Positions 42,070 through 50,436 of a DNA stretch of 64,000 nucleotides are shown here, in pieces. Each line of letters opens with the position of its first letter. Position 1 is the stretch's first letter. Below the pieces are notes generated by a model. That model saw nothing but the letters and a program-made list of their open reading frames with translations. It searched no databases and had not been told where the DNA came from. Both the position numbers and the translations under genes were made by a program. This DNA is from Nitrospinota bacterium (GTDB lineage: Bacteria > Nitrospinota_A > UBA7883 > JACRGQ01): assembly GCA_016217735.1 (NCBI GenBank), contig JACRGQ010000042.1:1-64000 (forward strand), in the 5' to 3' direction.

Positions 42070-43118
42070 TAAATCAGTTGGAAAATGTCCCGGCTCTTTT
42101 CAAGGCGTTGTTCCAGCCGCGGAGTCCGGGATTCGAGACCCGCTTCACGCAGGGCGAAACGCTGCAGGGCCATGTCGTGAAAAATCTTTCGCCCACCACC
42201 GCCATTGTCCGCCTGCGCGGGCTGGAGATGGCCGCCAACACCCCAAAGCCGCTGGCCGAGGGGCAGCGGATCATGGTGAAGGTGGAGCAGCTTAAGCCGC
42301 AGTTCATTGTTTCGCTCCTGCCGTTCGATGCCCCCGTCAAGGAAAAGACCGCCGCCTTGCTGCGGATGTATCTCTCTTCCGCCGCGCCGGCGGGCGCGAC
42401 GCTGGACGAGCTGCTGGCGCTGGTGAAGGATATGCCCCCCGCCGCGTGGCGCGGCACCGGCCTCGAAAAGATGCTTGATACCATCGCCAAGTCGGCCAAA
42501 AAACCGGAGGCGGATAAAAACGTTTTCCAGCTTATGGGGCTTTTCCATGAAAGCGAAGTGGCGCACGGGCAAAAAGGGGAGAACCTGAAAAAAGCGCTGA
42601 TGCTGGCGCGGCAGAACCTGGAGAAACTGGTGGAGAAACACCCGGCGCAGTACCGCGAGGCGCTCAAGAAGGTGAACGACGCCCTGGGAAACATCGAACT
42701 GCGGCAACTCATCAACAGCCAGGAGAACAAAGAGGTGAAAAGCTGGCAGTTCCCGTATTGGAACGGCGAACAGCTTGATACCGCGCGGCTGTATGTGGAG
42801 CGGGACGAGCAGGGGAACAAACGGACGAAGAACGAGGAAACGGTGCGTCTGACGATGCTGTTGCGGATGAGCCGCCTGGGGGACTTGCGCGTGGAGGTGC
42901 TGGCGTTCAAGGGGCGCATCGAGGGCACCATTTACGCGCAGACCGACGGAGCGGTGATGGAGATGGAAAAGCACCTGCACGAGGTGGAAGAAATCCTCGG
43001 CGCCGCCGGTTTCATCGCCAACATGAACGCCGAAAAAGCGAGCCTGGAGTTCATCACCCGGCAGATAGAGCCGGATAACACGCTTCCCCCGAAGAGCCTG
43101 TTGGATTTGCGGGCGTGA
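42066..43118 (+). CDS. FliK-like flagellar hook-length control protein
   Basis: 350 residues. The C-terminal part (about 255-335: TMLLRMSRLGDLRVEVLAFKG then IEGTIYAQTDG) matches the Flg_hook domain of FliK-type proteins; the N-terminal part carries an OB-like segment (GETLQGHVVKNLSPTTAIVRL). FliK measures hook length and switches export specificity through FlhB. The next gene encodes an FlhB C-terminal-like protein, which supports the assignment. Confidence 0.72.
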   Translation: MINQLENVPALFKALFQPRSPGFETRFTQGETLQGHVVKNLSPTTAIVRLRGLEMAANTPKPLAEGQRIMVKVEQLKPQFIVSLLPFDAPVKEKTAALLRMYLSSAAPAGATLDELLALVKDMPPAAWRGTGLEKMLDTIAKSAKKPEADKNVFQLMGLFHESEVAHGQKGENLKKALMLARQNLEKLVEKHPAQYREALKKVNDALGNIELRQLINSQENKEVKSWQFPYWNGEQLDTARLYVERDEQGNKRTKNEETVRLTMLLRMSRLGDLRVEVLAFKGRIEGTIYAQTDGAVMEMEKHLHEVEEILGAAGFIANMNAEKASLEFITRQIEPDNTLPPKSLLDLRA

Positions 43119-43402
43119 CCGTGAAAAAAGAAAAGCCGAAAAAAGCGGTCGCCCTCAAATACGAGAAGGAGAAGGATCGCGCACCGCGGGTCGCCGCCAA
43201 GGGGCGCGGCGAGGTGGCGAAGCGGATCATGGAGATCGCCAAAGAGCACAACATCCCGATCCGCGAAGACGCCGACCTGGTGGAAGTGCTTTCAAAGCTC
43301 GACCTTGAAGAGGAAATACCGCCGCATCTCTACCGCGTGATCGCCGAAGTGCTGTCGTTCATCTACCGAATAAATTCCGGCAACTCCAGCGCGAAACCGT
43401 AA
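43115..43402 (+). CDS. fhlB: FhlB: FlhB C-terminal-domain protein
   Basis: 95 residues (GTG 43115, or GTG 43121) matching the cytoplasmic domain of FlhB/YscU: AVALKYEKEKDRAPRVAAKG, then EDADLVEVLSKLDLEEEIPPHLYRVIAEVLSFIY. It lacks the membrane part and the NPTH autocleavage site, as in FhlB, which can substitute for the FlhB tail in type III flagellar export. Confidence 0.88.
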   Translation: MTVKKEKPKKAVALKYEKEKDRAPRVAAKGRGEVAKRIMEIAKEHNIPIREDADLVEVLSKLDLEEEIPPHLYRVIAEVLSFIYRINSGNSSAKP

Positions 43403-43423
43403 CTCCGGCACGGCAGCGGAGAT

Positions 43424-43453
43424 AAAAAAAGGGGGCCGGTTGAATGGCCCCCT
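43424..43453 (-). terminator. Terminator of trxA
   Basis: On the minus strand GGGGGCC-attcaacc-GGCCCCC is followed directly by seven T residues. The hairpin is also positioned 20-odd bases after the stop of FhlB on the other strand, but there it has no T run. Confidence 0.85.
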
Positions 43454-43474
43454 GGAAGATCGATAAAAACGCGG

Positions 43475-43801
43475 TTACTTCTTCGCGTCGATCAGCCCCT
43501 GTATTTCGCCTTTGCTCCGGACGCCGACAACCTGTTCCTGCACTTTGCCGTCCTTGAAGAAGAGCAGCGTCGGGATGCCCCGGATGCCGTACTTGGTGGC
43601 GGTTTTGGGGTTTTCGTCAACGTTCAGCTTGCCCACATTCACGCTCCCTTTGTTTTCCTCCGCGAGCTGTTCGACAATCGGGGCGAGCATCCGGCATGGG
43701 GCGCACCACTCGGCCCAGAAATCGACGATGGTGAGGGTGGACGATTTTTCGACCTTTTCGCCAAAATTGGCGTCGGTGAATTGATCTACGGAACCAGCCA
43801 T
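43475..43801 (-). CDS. trxA: Thioredoxin
   Basis: 108 residues with the redox motif WCAPC (Cys33 and Cys36) in FWAEWCAPCRML and the cis-proline loop RGIPTLLFF near residue 75. No signal peptide, so cytoplasmic. AAGGAGG precedes the ATG, a consensus-like promoter lies upstream and a strong terminator follows, making it a single-gene unit. It reduces disulfides and can supply MsrA and ribonucleotide reductase. Confidence 0.96.
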   Translation of the reverse strand: MAGSVDQFTDANFGEKVEKSSTLTIVDFWAEWCAPCRMLAPIVEQLAEENKGSVNVGKLNVDENPKTATKYGIRGIPTLLFFKDGKVQEQVVGVRSKGEIQGLIDAKK

Positions 43802-43853
43802 GTAAAACCTCCTTGGATTGCTTCAGGCTTTCGTCATTCTTCTTATAAAAGCC

Positions 43854-43882
43854 AGTCTAAACCGCACAGCGGCATTTATCAA
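43854..43882 (-). promoter_or_regulatory. Predicted promoter of trxA
   Basis: On the minus strand TTGATA (43877-43882), 17-base spacer, TAGACT (43854-43859), about 50 bases before the trxA ATG. Confidence 0.6.
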
Positions 43883-43920
43883 TAGTAGAGATGCAAACGG
43901 CGGAAAGGGTTCACCGCCGG

Positions 43921-45153
43921 TCAAAGCTTGTCAAAATTCCCCGCCCGCAACGCGTCCAACAGCGCCGATACATCCTTCCCGCCGTTGATGGCCGCCAGCA
44001 CCTTTTGCTGGCCCGCCGTGTCGCCGTAAAAAATCGCGCCGATGATCCGGTTGTTTTTCAGCACCAGCTTCCGGTAGGCGGAGCCGGTTTCCGCCACGAT
44101 TGATTGCTCTTTGCCGTCCGCGTCGATATCCCCCGCGGCGGTGAGGCTCACCCCGGCGACTTTGAGGGTGTTGCTTATGGTGGTTCCCGCATAGCGGTCT
44201 TTGCCGCCGGCCATATTGTTCCCGGCGATCTCCCCCTGCTTTTCGGCGGCGGGCCAGATGCCGTACGAAACGCCGAAAAACTCTATCGGGTCACCCGCCG
44301 CGTAGATGTTCGGGATGCCGGTCTCCATCCGGTCGTTCACCACGATTCCCTTGTTGAGGGTGATGCCGGGATGCCGTATCGCCGACTGGTAGGGGGTGGC
44401 GCTGATGGCGGAGGAGGTCATCGCCAGCGCCGTGTCCGGCCGTATGCCGGCGGAGATCAGCGCCATGCCGCAGGGGATGTTCGTCCCGTCTTCCAGCGTC
44501 ACGCCGGATACGCCGTCGCCGCCGGTTATTTCCTTTGTTTTCGCGCCGAGGTGGAAGCGGAACCCCATCGATTCCAGCCGCCGTTGCAGCACCGCCGCGC
44601 CGGCCGCGTCCATCTGGCGCGGCAGCAGGCGGGGGAAAAATTCCACCACGTTCACCGTGCAGCCCGCTTTGATGAGGTTGCTTCCCGCTTCCAGCCCCAG
44701 CAGGCCGCCGCCGATGATGGTTACCGCGCGGTGTGTTTTGGCGTATTCCACGATCCGTATCGCGTCGGCCATCGTGCGGAGCGAAAAGACCCCCGGCCGC
44801 TGCACGCCGGGTATCGGCGGGATGAACGGCGTCGCGCCGGTGGCGATCAGCAATTTGCCGTAGGGGAGATCCTCGCCCCCTTCCAGGGTTACGGTTTTGA
44901 GGGCGGGGTTGATCTTCACCGCGCGGGCGTTCGTGCGCAGGGTGATCCCCTGTTCGCCGTACCACTCCGGTTTTTTGAGGAAAAGCTGTTCCGGCTTGAG
45001 GTCTCCCGCGAGGAAATCGATCAGGCGTATCCGGCTGTAGAAGGGATACGGCTCGCCGGTGACGATGGTGAGCGCGCCGTACGGGTCGAGCTTCCGTATG
45101 GCCTTCGCCGCCGTTGTTCCGGCCACGCCGCCGCCGATGATCAGGTAATTCAT
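43921..45153 (-). CDS. FAD-dependent NAD(P)H oxidoreductase (NirB/rubredoxin reductase-like)
   Basis: 410 residues, two-dinucleotide-binding-domain flavoprotein. FAD motif GGGVAGTTAA (7-16), central ATGATPFIP, NAD(P)H motif GGGLLGLEAGSNL near 148 and the second FAD motif IYAAGDPIEF near 285. This resembles the N-terminal part of NAD(P)H nitrite reductase and rubredoxin or ferredoxin reductases. The siroheme/Fe-S domains of NirB are absent, so it is a stand-alone reductase of unknown electron acceptor. No vicinal Cys redox pair of disulfide reductases was seen. Confidence 0.85.
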   Translation of the reverse strand: MNYLIIGGGVAGTTAAKAIRKLDPYGALTIVTGEPYPFYSRIRLIDFLAGDLKPEQLFLKKPEWYGEQGITLRTNARAVKINPALKTVTLEGGEDLPYGKLLIATGATPFIPPIPGVQRPGVFSLRTMADAIRIVEYAKTHRAVTIIGGGLLGLEAGSNLIKAGCTVNVVEFFPRLLPRQMDAAGAAVLQRRLESMGFRFHLGAKTKEITGGDGVSGVTLEDGTNIPCGMALISAGIRPDTALAMTSSAISATPYQSAIRHPGITLNKGIVVNDRMETGIPNIYAAGDPIEFFGVSYGIWPAAEKQGEIAGNNMAGGKDRYAGTTISNTLKVAGVSLTAAGDIDADGKEQSIVAETGSAYRKLVLKNNRIIGAIFYGDTAGQQKVLAAINGGKDVSALLDALRAGNFDKL

Positions 45154-45209
45154 GCCGTCATTCTACTCCGCCCGCCCGCGTCCTTTCAAAGAAGTTTATC
45201 CCGTTTCCG

Positions 45210-45236
45210 TTGCCATTTCTTGTCCTATGGTATAAT
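45210..45236 (+). promoter_or_regulatory. Predicted promoter of the phoH operon
   Basis: TTGCCA (45210-45215), 15-base spacer and TATAAT (45231-45236) preceded by TGG, an extended -10 box that can compensate for the short spacer. Transcription would begin near 45243. Confidence 0.6.
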
Positions 45237-45254
45237 TGCCGCTGAAATAACCGG

Positions 45255-45344
45255 ATGATGAGAACGCAATTGAGTGCCGCAAGTTTCCCGTTTTTGGCCC
45301 CTCCTGCGTCCGGCATCCCCCATTCCACCGCGGGAGGCCGATAA
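45255..45344 (+). CDS. Short leader ORF before phoH (29 codons, tentative)
   Basis: ATGATG start at 45255 and stop TAA at 45342-45344. The peptide shows no known motif. Its TAA overlaps the ATT at 45344 where the phoH reading frame seems to begin, similar to TAATG stop-start overlaps in translational coupling. No ribosome-binding site is visible for the leader, though the mRNA would begin about 12 bases before it. Could be chance. Confidence 0.3.
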   Translation: MMRTQLSAASFPFLAPPASGIPHSTAGGR

Positions 45345-46369
45345 TTAGCGCCGGCCACCAAGCCGTTGGCGGCGAGGCCGCCGAACGCCGCACCGTCGAG
45401 ATCGCCCATTTTTCGCACTTTCGCGAAATCTGCGGGGTCAACGACGACCGCTTGAGAACCATCGAACGGCTTTTCCAGGTGAGCATCGTGGCGCGCAACG
45501 ATTCCATCTTCATCACCGGCGCGCCGGCCGAAGCGTTGCGGGCGGCCGATCTGCTGGGGCAGCTCAACGAGCTGATCGAGCGGGGAACGGAGGTCGGCAA
45601 CGACGACCTGAGGTTCATTTCCCGGTATTTTCACGAAAACCGCGGCATCATTTCGGTGGCGGAGATTTTCTCCGGCGAGGTTCGCGTTCAGACCGTCCGC
45701 AAGGCGGTGGTGCCGCGCACCCTGGCGCAGCGGAGCTATATTTATTCACTCACGCACACCGATGTGGTGGTCGGGGTGGGGCCGGCCGGCACCGGCAAGA
45801 CCTATCTGGCAATGGCCGTGGCGGTTTCCGACCTGTTGAAGAAGAAGGTCAGCCGCATCGTTCTCACCCGCCCGGCGGTGGAGGCGGGGGAGAGCCTCGG
45901 CTTCCTTCCCGGCGATCTTAACGAAAAGATCACCCCGTACCTGCGGCCGCTCTATGACGCCATGTACGAGCTGCTGGGGCCGGACAAGCTGGCCGCCATG
46001 ATGGAGCACGGCCAGATAGAAGTGGCTCCGCTGGCCTATATGCGGGGACGCACGCTCAACGATTCCTTTATCATCCTCGATGAGGCGCAAAACTGCACCA
46101 CGGAGCAGATGAAGATGTTCCTCACGCGGCTGGGCGCCAACAGCAAGGCGGCCATCACCGGCGACGTCACGCAGATAGACCTGCCGCGCGGCCGGGGCAG
46201 CGGCCTGGTGCAGGCGGAAAAGGTGCTTGCCGGCATCGAAGGGATCGATATCGTTTATTTCAGCAAGAGGGACGTGGTGCGCCATTCGCTGGTGGAGAAA
46301 ATCATCGGCGCTTACGAGATACACGAGGAACAAAACGCGCGGGAGAAGGGGGATCATGCCGGAGAATAG
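45344..46369 (+). CDS. phoH: PhoH-family ATPase
   Basis: About 341 residues from the chosen start. The Walker A motif is GPAGTGKTYLA and Walker B DEAQN; the PhoH hallmark GYMRG-type segment is AYMRGRTLNDSFIILDEAQN. An N-terminal KH-like region (RTVEIAHFSHFREICGVNDDR) is in frame upstream of the first ordinary start codon (TTG 45452). From 45251 to there no ATG, GTG or TTG is in frame. The best candidate is ATT 45344 (or ATA 45341), six bases behind GGGAGG. PhoH (YbeZ) works with YbeY in RNA metabolism. The end overlaps pgpH by 14 bases. Confidence 0.85.
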   Translation: MSAGHQAVGGEAAERRTVEIAHFSHFREICGVNDDRLRTIERLFQVSIVARNDSIFITGAPAEALRAADLLGQLNELIERGTEVGNDDLRFISRYFHENRGIISVAEIFSGEVRVQTVRKAVVPRTLAQRSYIYSLTHTDVVVGVGPAGTGKTYLAMAVAVSDLLKKKVSRIVLTRPAVEAGESLGFLPGDLNEKITPYLRPLYDAMYELLGPDKLAAMMEHGQIEVAPLAYMRGRTLNDSFIILDEAQNCTTEQMKMFLTRLGANSKAAITGDVTQIDLPRGRGSGLVQAEKVLAGIEGIDIVYFSKRDVVRHSLVEKIIGAYEIHEEQNAREKGDHAGE

Positions 46370-48884
46370 CGGCGCGTCAAATCCCCCCCAAACCCCGCCT
46401 CCCCCCAGTAAAGGGATCGAAGAACTGAAGAAGGTTTTTCAGGGGCGCGGCAGGCTGGTGGAAAACCTGCGGGACGGCTTGGCCGATTTTTTCGCCGGCA
46501 ATAAACGCTTCCACACCGCGGTGCTGCTGGCGGTGTTTTGCACGGGACTGGCAATATTCATAAAGCCGAACCGGGTGGCCACCGAAGAGTACCGCGAAGG
46601 GGAAATCGCGCGGCGCAACATCTATGCCCCGCGCGACCAGGTAATCGACGACGCCGCCGGCACCGAAGCCCGGCGCACACGCGCCCAGGAAGAGGTTCGT
46701 GACGTTTACATGCTCGACACCGCGCCGCTCAAGGCCGCCACGGGCCGCATCCGGAACGCATTCGGGGCGATGAAGCAGGGCTACCTGAAAAACCTTCCCC
46801 AGCCCTATAAGGCCGTGATGAAAGAGATCGACGAGCGGGAGGCGATGGATGTCACTCCCTTGGGCGGCGAAGCCGCCGCCCGCCGCGCGGCGAACCACGA
46901 GGCGCTGCGGCAGTTCGAGGCGGCTCCCCGTTTCGCGGCGCTGGAGCGGCAGTTCCGCGACACGCTGGGGCTTGAGATGCTCTCCCCTGAAACGCTCGCC
47001 ATGTTGCGCGCCAACCACTACCGTCCGCTGATAGCCGAGTGGCTCGCCGCCGTGCTGACCGAGGCGATGCAGGGGGGGATCGTGCCGCAGAAGGATATCA
47101 TGCCCGTCACCGCCAAGGGGGGAATCGATACGGTGGACGCCGAAACCGGTGCGCGGCTGGGCAAGGTGGATTACCGCGACGTGATGGATCTCAAAGGGGC
47201 GCAGGCTTTCGCGCGGCGGCGGTTGGGCGAGATGATGATGGCGCAGCCGCTTTCGCTGCAACGCGCCGTGGAGGAGATGACGGCGGGCTTTCTGGGGCCG
47301 AATATGGCCTATAACCGGATGATGACGATGGATATGCGCAAGAGCGCCGTCGATGCGGTGGCGCCGGTGCAATACCGCATTCAGAAGGGGGAACTGCTCC
47401 TGCGCGAAGGGGAGCGCGTCACGCCCGATCACCTCATCAAGGTCGCGGGCCTCAAGCGCGGCCTCGCGGCGGGGGGGAGCGCGCAGGCGGGGGCCGCGTC
47501 GGCCGCCTTCCTGATGCTGATTATCGCGGCCACGGCGTTTTACATGAAAAATTACATGGGGGAATTCGCCGCACGGCGCTCCAACGTGGCGTTGCTGGGG
47601 CTTTTTTTCATCACGCAGGCGTTGCTGCTCCGGATATTTCACACGCTGGCCGGGGTCTTCTCCGCGCACAACCCCGATATCGCGCTCGATTCGTACCTCT
47701 ACGCCGCGCCGTTCGCTTTCGTGCCGCTGATGGGGGCCATCTTTTTCACGCGCGAGGTGGCGATGATACTGGTGATACTCGTCTCGCTTTCCGCGGGGAT
47801 TATTTTCAATCCGGCGCCGGATTTCATCTTCTTTTCGTTTTTCACCGGGCTGGTGGCGGTGTTCCATGTGGGGCACATCAAGCGCCGTTCGGATGTCTGG
47901 AAGGCCGGGGTGCGGCTCATCGCCGCCGCCATCGCCGCCATCGCGGTGCTGGAAATGGCCGACGGCGCGTTTTTCACCGCCGAATGCCTCAACAACATGC
48001 TCTTCGCCATTCTGGGCGGGATGTTCGTGGTGGCGCTCACGCTGGCGTTGCCGCCGCTCATCGAAAGCTGGTTCCCGGTGGTCTCGGACATCAGATTGCT
48101 GGAGTTGCAGGACCTCAACCACCCTTTGCTGGCGCGGATGGCCATGGTGGCGCCCGGCACGTATCACCACAGCATCGTGGTGGGCAATCTGGCCGAAGAC
48201 GCCGCCGAGGTCATAGGGGCGAACCCGCTGTTGGCCCGCGTCGGTTCCTATTTCCACGACATCGGCAAAATGCACAAGCCGGAATATTTCATCGAAAACC
48301 AGCGCGAAGGGGTAAACCGGCACGACAGCCTGACCCCCTACATGAGCGTACTCATCATCACTTCCCACGTCACCAAAGGGCTGGAGTGGGCGCGCGAATA
48401 CCGGCTCATCCCGCAGATACAGGACATAATCGCCGAACATCACGGTACACAGGTGATTCAGTATTTCTATCACCGCGCGAAGGAGCAGGAGGGCGCGGCC
48501 ATCAGCGAGCAGAACTTCCGCTATCCCGGCCGCAAGCCGCAAAGCCGCGAGAGCGCCATCGTGGCCCTGGCCGACGCAGTGGAGGCCTCGTCGCGCACGC
48601 TGAAAAACCCCACGTCGTCACGCCTGCGGGCGCTTGTTTCCAAAATCATCAACGACAAGTTCGTCAGCGGCCAGCTTGACGAATCGCACCTCACGCTGCA
48701 CGATCTCAATAAAATTGGCGATAGCTTTGTGCGCATCCTCCACGGTATATTCCACTACAGGATCGAATATCCGGGGGATAAGGATGAAGACGACGCTGAC
48801 GATGACCGCAAGACCGGGGGTGAAGGGTCCGAACCTAAGCCGCCTCCGGAAAAGACTGGCCCCAATCTTCGCCGCATTGGCTGA
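46356..48884 (+). CDS. pgpH: 7TM-HD phosphodiesterase, PgpH-like
   Basis: 842 residues. The first membrane helix (about 52-70) is followed by a large extracytoplasmic 7TMR-HDED region (to about 370), then seven membrane helices (about 378-590) and a cytoplasmic HD domain with TYHHSIVVGNLAE, HDIGK near residue 634 and IIAEHHGT. PgpH proteins hydrolyse c-di-AMP. The architecture and the phoH-pgpH-ybeY order are typical; c-di-AMP as substrate is inferred. The tail is acidic and proline-rich, and 101 bases of it overlap ybeY. Confidence 0.92.
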   Translation: MPENSGASNPPQTPPPPSKGIEELKKVFQGRGRLVENLRDGLADFFAGNKRFHTAVLLAVFCTGLAIFIKPNRVATEEYREGEIARRNIYAPRDQVIDDAAGTEARRTRAQEEVRDVYMLDTAPLKAATGRIRNAFGAMKQGYLKNLPQPYKAVMKEIDEREAMDVTPLGGEAAARRAANHEALRQFEAAPRFAALERQFRDTLGLEMLSPETLAMLRANHYRPLIAEWLAAVLTEAMQGGIVPQKDIMPVTAKGGIDTVDAETGARLGKVDYRDVMDLKGAQAFARRRLGEMMMAQPLSLQRAVEEMTAGFLGPNMAYNRMMTMDMRKSAVDAVAPVQYRIQKGELLLREGERVTPDHLIKVAGLKRGLAAGGSAQAGAASAAFLMLIIAATAFYMKNYMGEFAARRSNVALLGLFFITQALLLRIFHTLAGVFSAHNPDIALDSYLYAAPFAFVPLMGAIFFTREVAMILVILVSLSAGIIFNPAPDFIFFSFFTGLVAVFHVGHIKRRSDVWKAGVRLIAAAIAAIAVLEMADGAFFTAECLNNMLFAILGGMFVVALTLALPPLIESWFPVVSDIRLLELQDLNHPLLARMAMVAPGTYHHSIVVGNLAEDAAEVIGANPLLARVGSYFHDIGKMHKPEYFIENQREGVNRHDSLTPYMSVLIITSHVTKGLEWAREYRLIPQIQDIIAEHHGTQVIQYFYHRAKEQEGAAISEQNFRYPGRKPQSRESAIVALADAVEASSRTLKNPTSSRLRALVSKIINDKFVSGQLDESHLTLHDLNKIGDSFVRILHGIFHYRIEYPGDKDEDDADDDRKTGGEGSEPKPPPEKTGPNLRRIG

Positions 48885-49227
48885 GCCGCAAGGGGAGCTT
48901 TCCGTTCTCTTCACCGGCGACGCCGAAATGAAGCGGCTCAACCGGCGCTACCGCGGCAAAAACAAAACCACCGACGTGCTTTCATTCCCGGCGGGCGATG
49001 CGCCCGGCCCGGCCATGCTGGGGGATGTGGCGGTGTCGGTTCCCGTGGCGCGGCGGCAGGCGCGGCTGGCGGGATGGTCGTATGAGAAGGAATGTTTTTT
49101 CCTGTTGCTGCACGGCATTCTGCACCTGTTGGGGCACGACCACGAACGGAGCGCGAAAGAGGCCCACGCGATGGCCGCCTTGCAGCGCAAACTTATGGAC
49201 ATCGGTTACAAACGGGGAAAGAAATGA
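48784..49227 (+). CDS. ybeY: Endoribonuclease YbeY
   Basis: 147 residues. The zinc-binding motif HGILHLLGHDHE (HxxxHxxGHDH) lies near residue 110, preceded by RGKNKTTDVLSFP. YbeY takes part in 16S rRNA maturation and ribosome quality control. The ATG at 48784 with GGGGGATAAGG upstream places the start 101 bases inside pgpH. A second ATG at 48802 is possible, but an overlap of more than 80 bases remains either way. Confidence 0.94.
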   Translation: MKTTLTMTARPGVKGPNLSRLRKRLAPIFAALAEPQGELSVLFTGDAEMKRLNRRYRGKNKTTDVLSFPAGDAPGPAMLGDVAVSVPVARRQARLAGWSYEKECFFLLLHGILHLLGHDHERSAKEAHAMAALQRKLMDIGYKRGKK

Positions 49228-49250
49228 TAATGATCGGATTGCTCCATCCC

Positions 49251-49355
49251 TGTCATGCCGGGCTTGACCCGGCACCCAGAAATATTATCCAAGCTCTTAT
49301 TATTTTCTCTGGTGGGTACATGCTCTTAGCATGTACATTGGCCCATGAGGGCCAA
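49251..49355. repeat. Composite palindromic element, truncated copy
   Basis: A TGTCAT-led hairpin unit (GCCGGG-cttga-CCCGGC, 49251-49280), then AATATTATCCAAGCTCT, then the hairpins GTACATGCT-ctt-AGCATGTAC (49316-49336) and TTGGCCC-atga-GGGCCAA (49338-49355). The order matches the element at 54.9 kb, but the right end is missing. It lies between ybeY and the HIT gene; the gap (158 bases) contains no gene. Confidence 0.75.
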
Positions 49356-49385
49356 CCGCTTCGCACTTGATTTGGGGAGAACACA

Positions 49386-49871
49386 ATGGACACATTATGG
49401 GCGCCGTGGCGGATGAAGTATATCCTCGATCCCGATAAAAAAGCCGGGGGCTGCGTTTTCTGCGTTGATGCAAAAACGGATGGCGACAAGGAACGCCTCA
49501 TCCTGCATCGCGGCAAACTCTGTTTCGTCATTCTCAACCTTTATCCTTACAACAACGGTCACATGATGGTGGTGCCGTACCGCCACATATCCCTGCTGGA
49601 CGAGCAGACGCCTGAAGAGAATGCCGAAATGATGACGCTCACCCAAAAATGCGTGGCGGTGCTGGGCGCTGCGTTCAAGCCGAACGGTTTTAACATTGGC
49701 ATGAACCTCGGCCAAGTGGCGGGCGCGGGCATCGACGACCATCTGCACATGCACATCGTTCCCCGCTGGAGCGGCGACTGCAATTTCATGCCGGTCATCG
49801 GCGAAACAAAAGTGATGCCGCAGCACCTCGACACCACCTATGCCGCGCTGGTGGATGGCTTTGCCACTTAG
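49386..49871 (+). CDS. HIT-family hydrolase
   Basis: 161 residues with the histidine triad HLHMHIVPRW near residue 120 and the N-terminal WAPWRMKYI plus CVFC of the diadenosine tetraphosphate (Ap4A) hydrolase-phosphorylase-like branch. It probably cleaves dinucleoside polyphosphates or related adenylates. It closes the conserved block before the AT-rich island. Confidence 0.92.
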   Translation: MDTLWAPWRMKYILDPDKKAGGCVFCVDAKTDGDKERLILHRGKLCFVILNLYPYNNGHMMVVPYRHISLLDEQTPEENAEMMTLTQKCVAVLGAAFKPNGFNIGMNLGQVAGAGIDDHLHMHIVPRWSGDCNFMPVIGETKVMPQHLDTTYAALVDGFAT

Positions 49872-49895
49872 TGGGCATTGTGGAATACTAGGCGT

Positions 49896-50423
49896 ATGTC
49901 AAAACTTGAAATATCCAAGATTGATGCTGCAAAAAGACAGCTTGAAACCGCGATAGAACTTTATTTCCATCGTGGCGATGAAGTTTCAATCCACACACTT
50001 GCGGCGGCGGCATGCAATGTTATGAGAGACATAAATAAGCAACCGGGTAATGAATTTTCTTGGAGGGAAGAATTAACTAAACTGATTGTGCCTGAAATGC
50101 AAAAAGAGTTTCTTGATAAGCTCAAAGAAGCCGAGAATTATTTCAAACATGCGGATAGAGACCCAAACACGGTGTTAGGTTTTAGTCCGAAACAAACCGA
50201 ATTTATTGTTTGGGAGGCGGGAGAATTATATGAAAAATTGTCTGGTGAAAATGTTCCATTAATACACTTATTTAGGGGGTGGTATATTCTTCAAAATAAA
50301 ACTGCCTTTGTTGCCGTACCGGGTATTAAGCCGTATCTGGAATTTTTTAATGATAAGGAGATAGATCGTTCGGGCTATTTTAAGAACTGTCTCCCGTTGC
50401 TTATGCGGCAACCTGCTCGATAA
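49896..50423 (+). CDS. Conserved-looking hypothetical protein in AT-rich island
   Basis: 175 residues, mostly helical, no signal or membrane segment. The N-terminal part (DAAKRQLETAIELYFHRGD, then VSIHTLAAAACNVMRD) looks like a widespread uncharacterised family; no catalytic motif is evident. It is clearly more AT-rich than the chromosome around it, suggesting recent acquisition, and stands 13 bases before the nuclease-domain gene. Confidence 0.7.
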   Translation: MSKLEISKIDAAKRQLETAIELYFHRGDEVSIHTLAAAACNVMRDINKQPGNEFSWREELTKLIVPEMQKEFLDKLKEAENYFKHADRDPNTVLGFSPKQTEFIVWEAGELYEKLSGENVPLIHLFRGWYILQNKTAFVAVPGIKPYLEFFNDKEIDRSGYFKNCLPLLMRQPAR

Positions 50424-50436
50424 GGAATCCTACGAC

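Noticed and set aside
46377-48542. 721-codon open frame antisense to pgpH
   Set aside because: Long antisense frames are expected in GC-rich genes with biased third positions. The sequence is His/Arg-rich without domains, and the plus-strand gene is clear.
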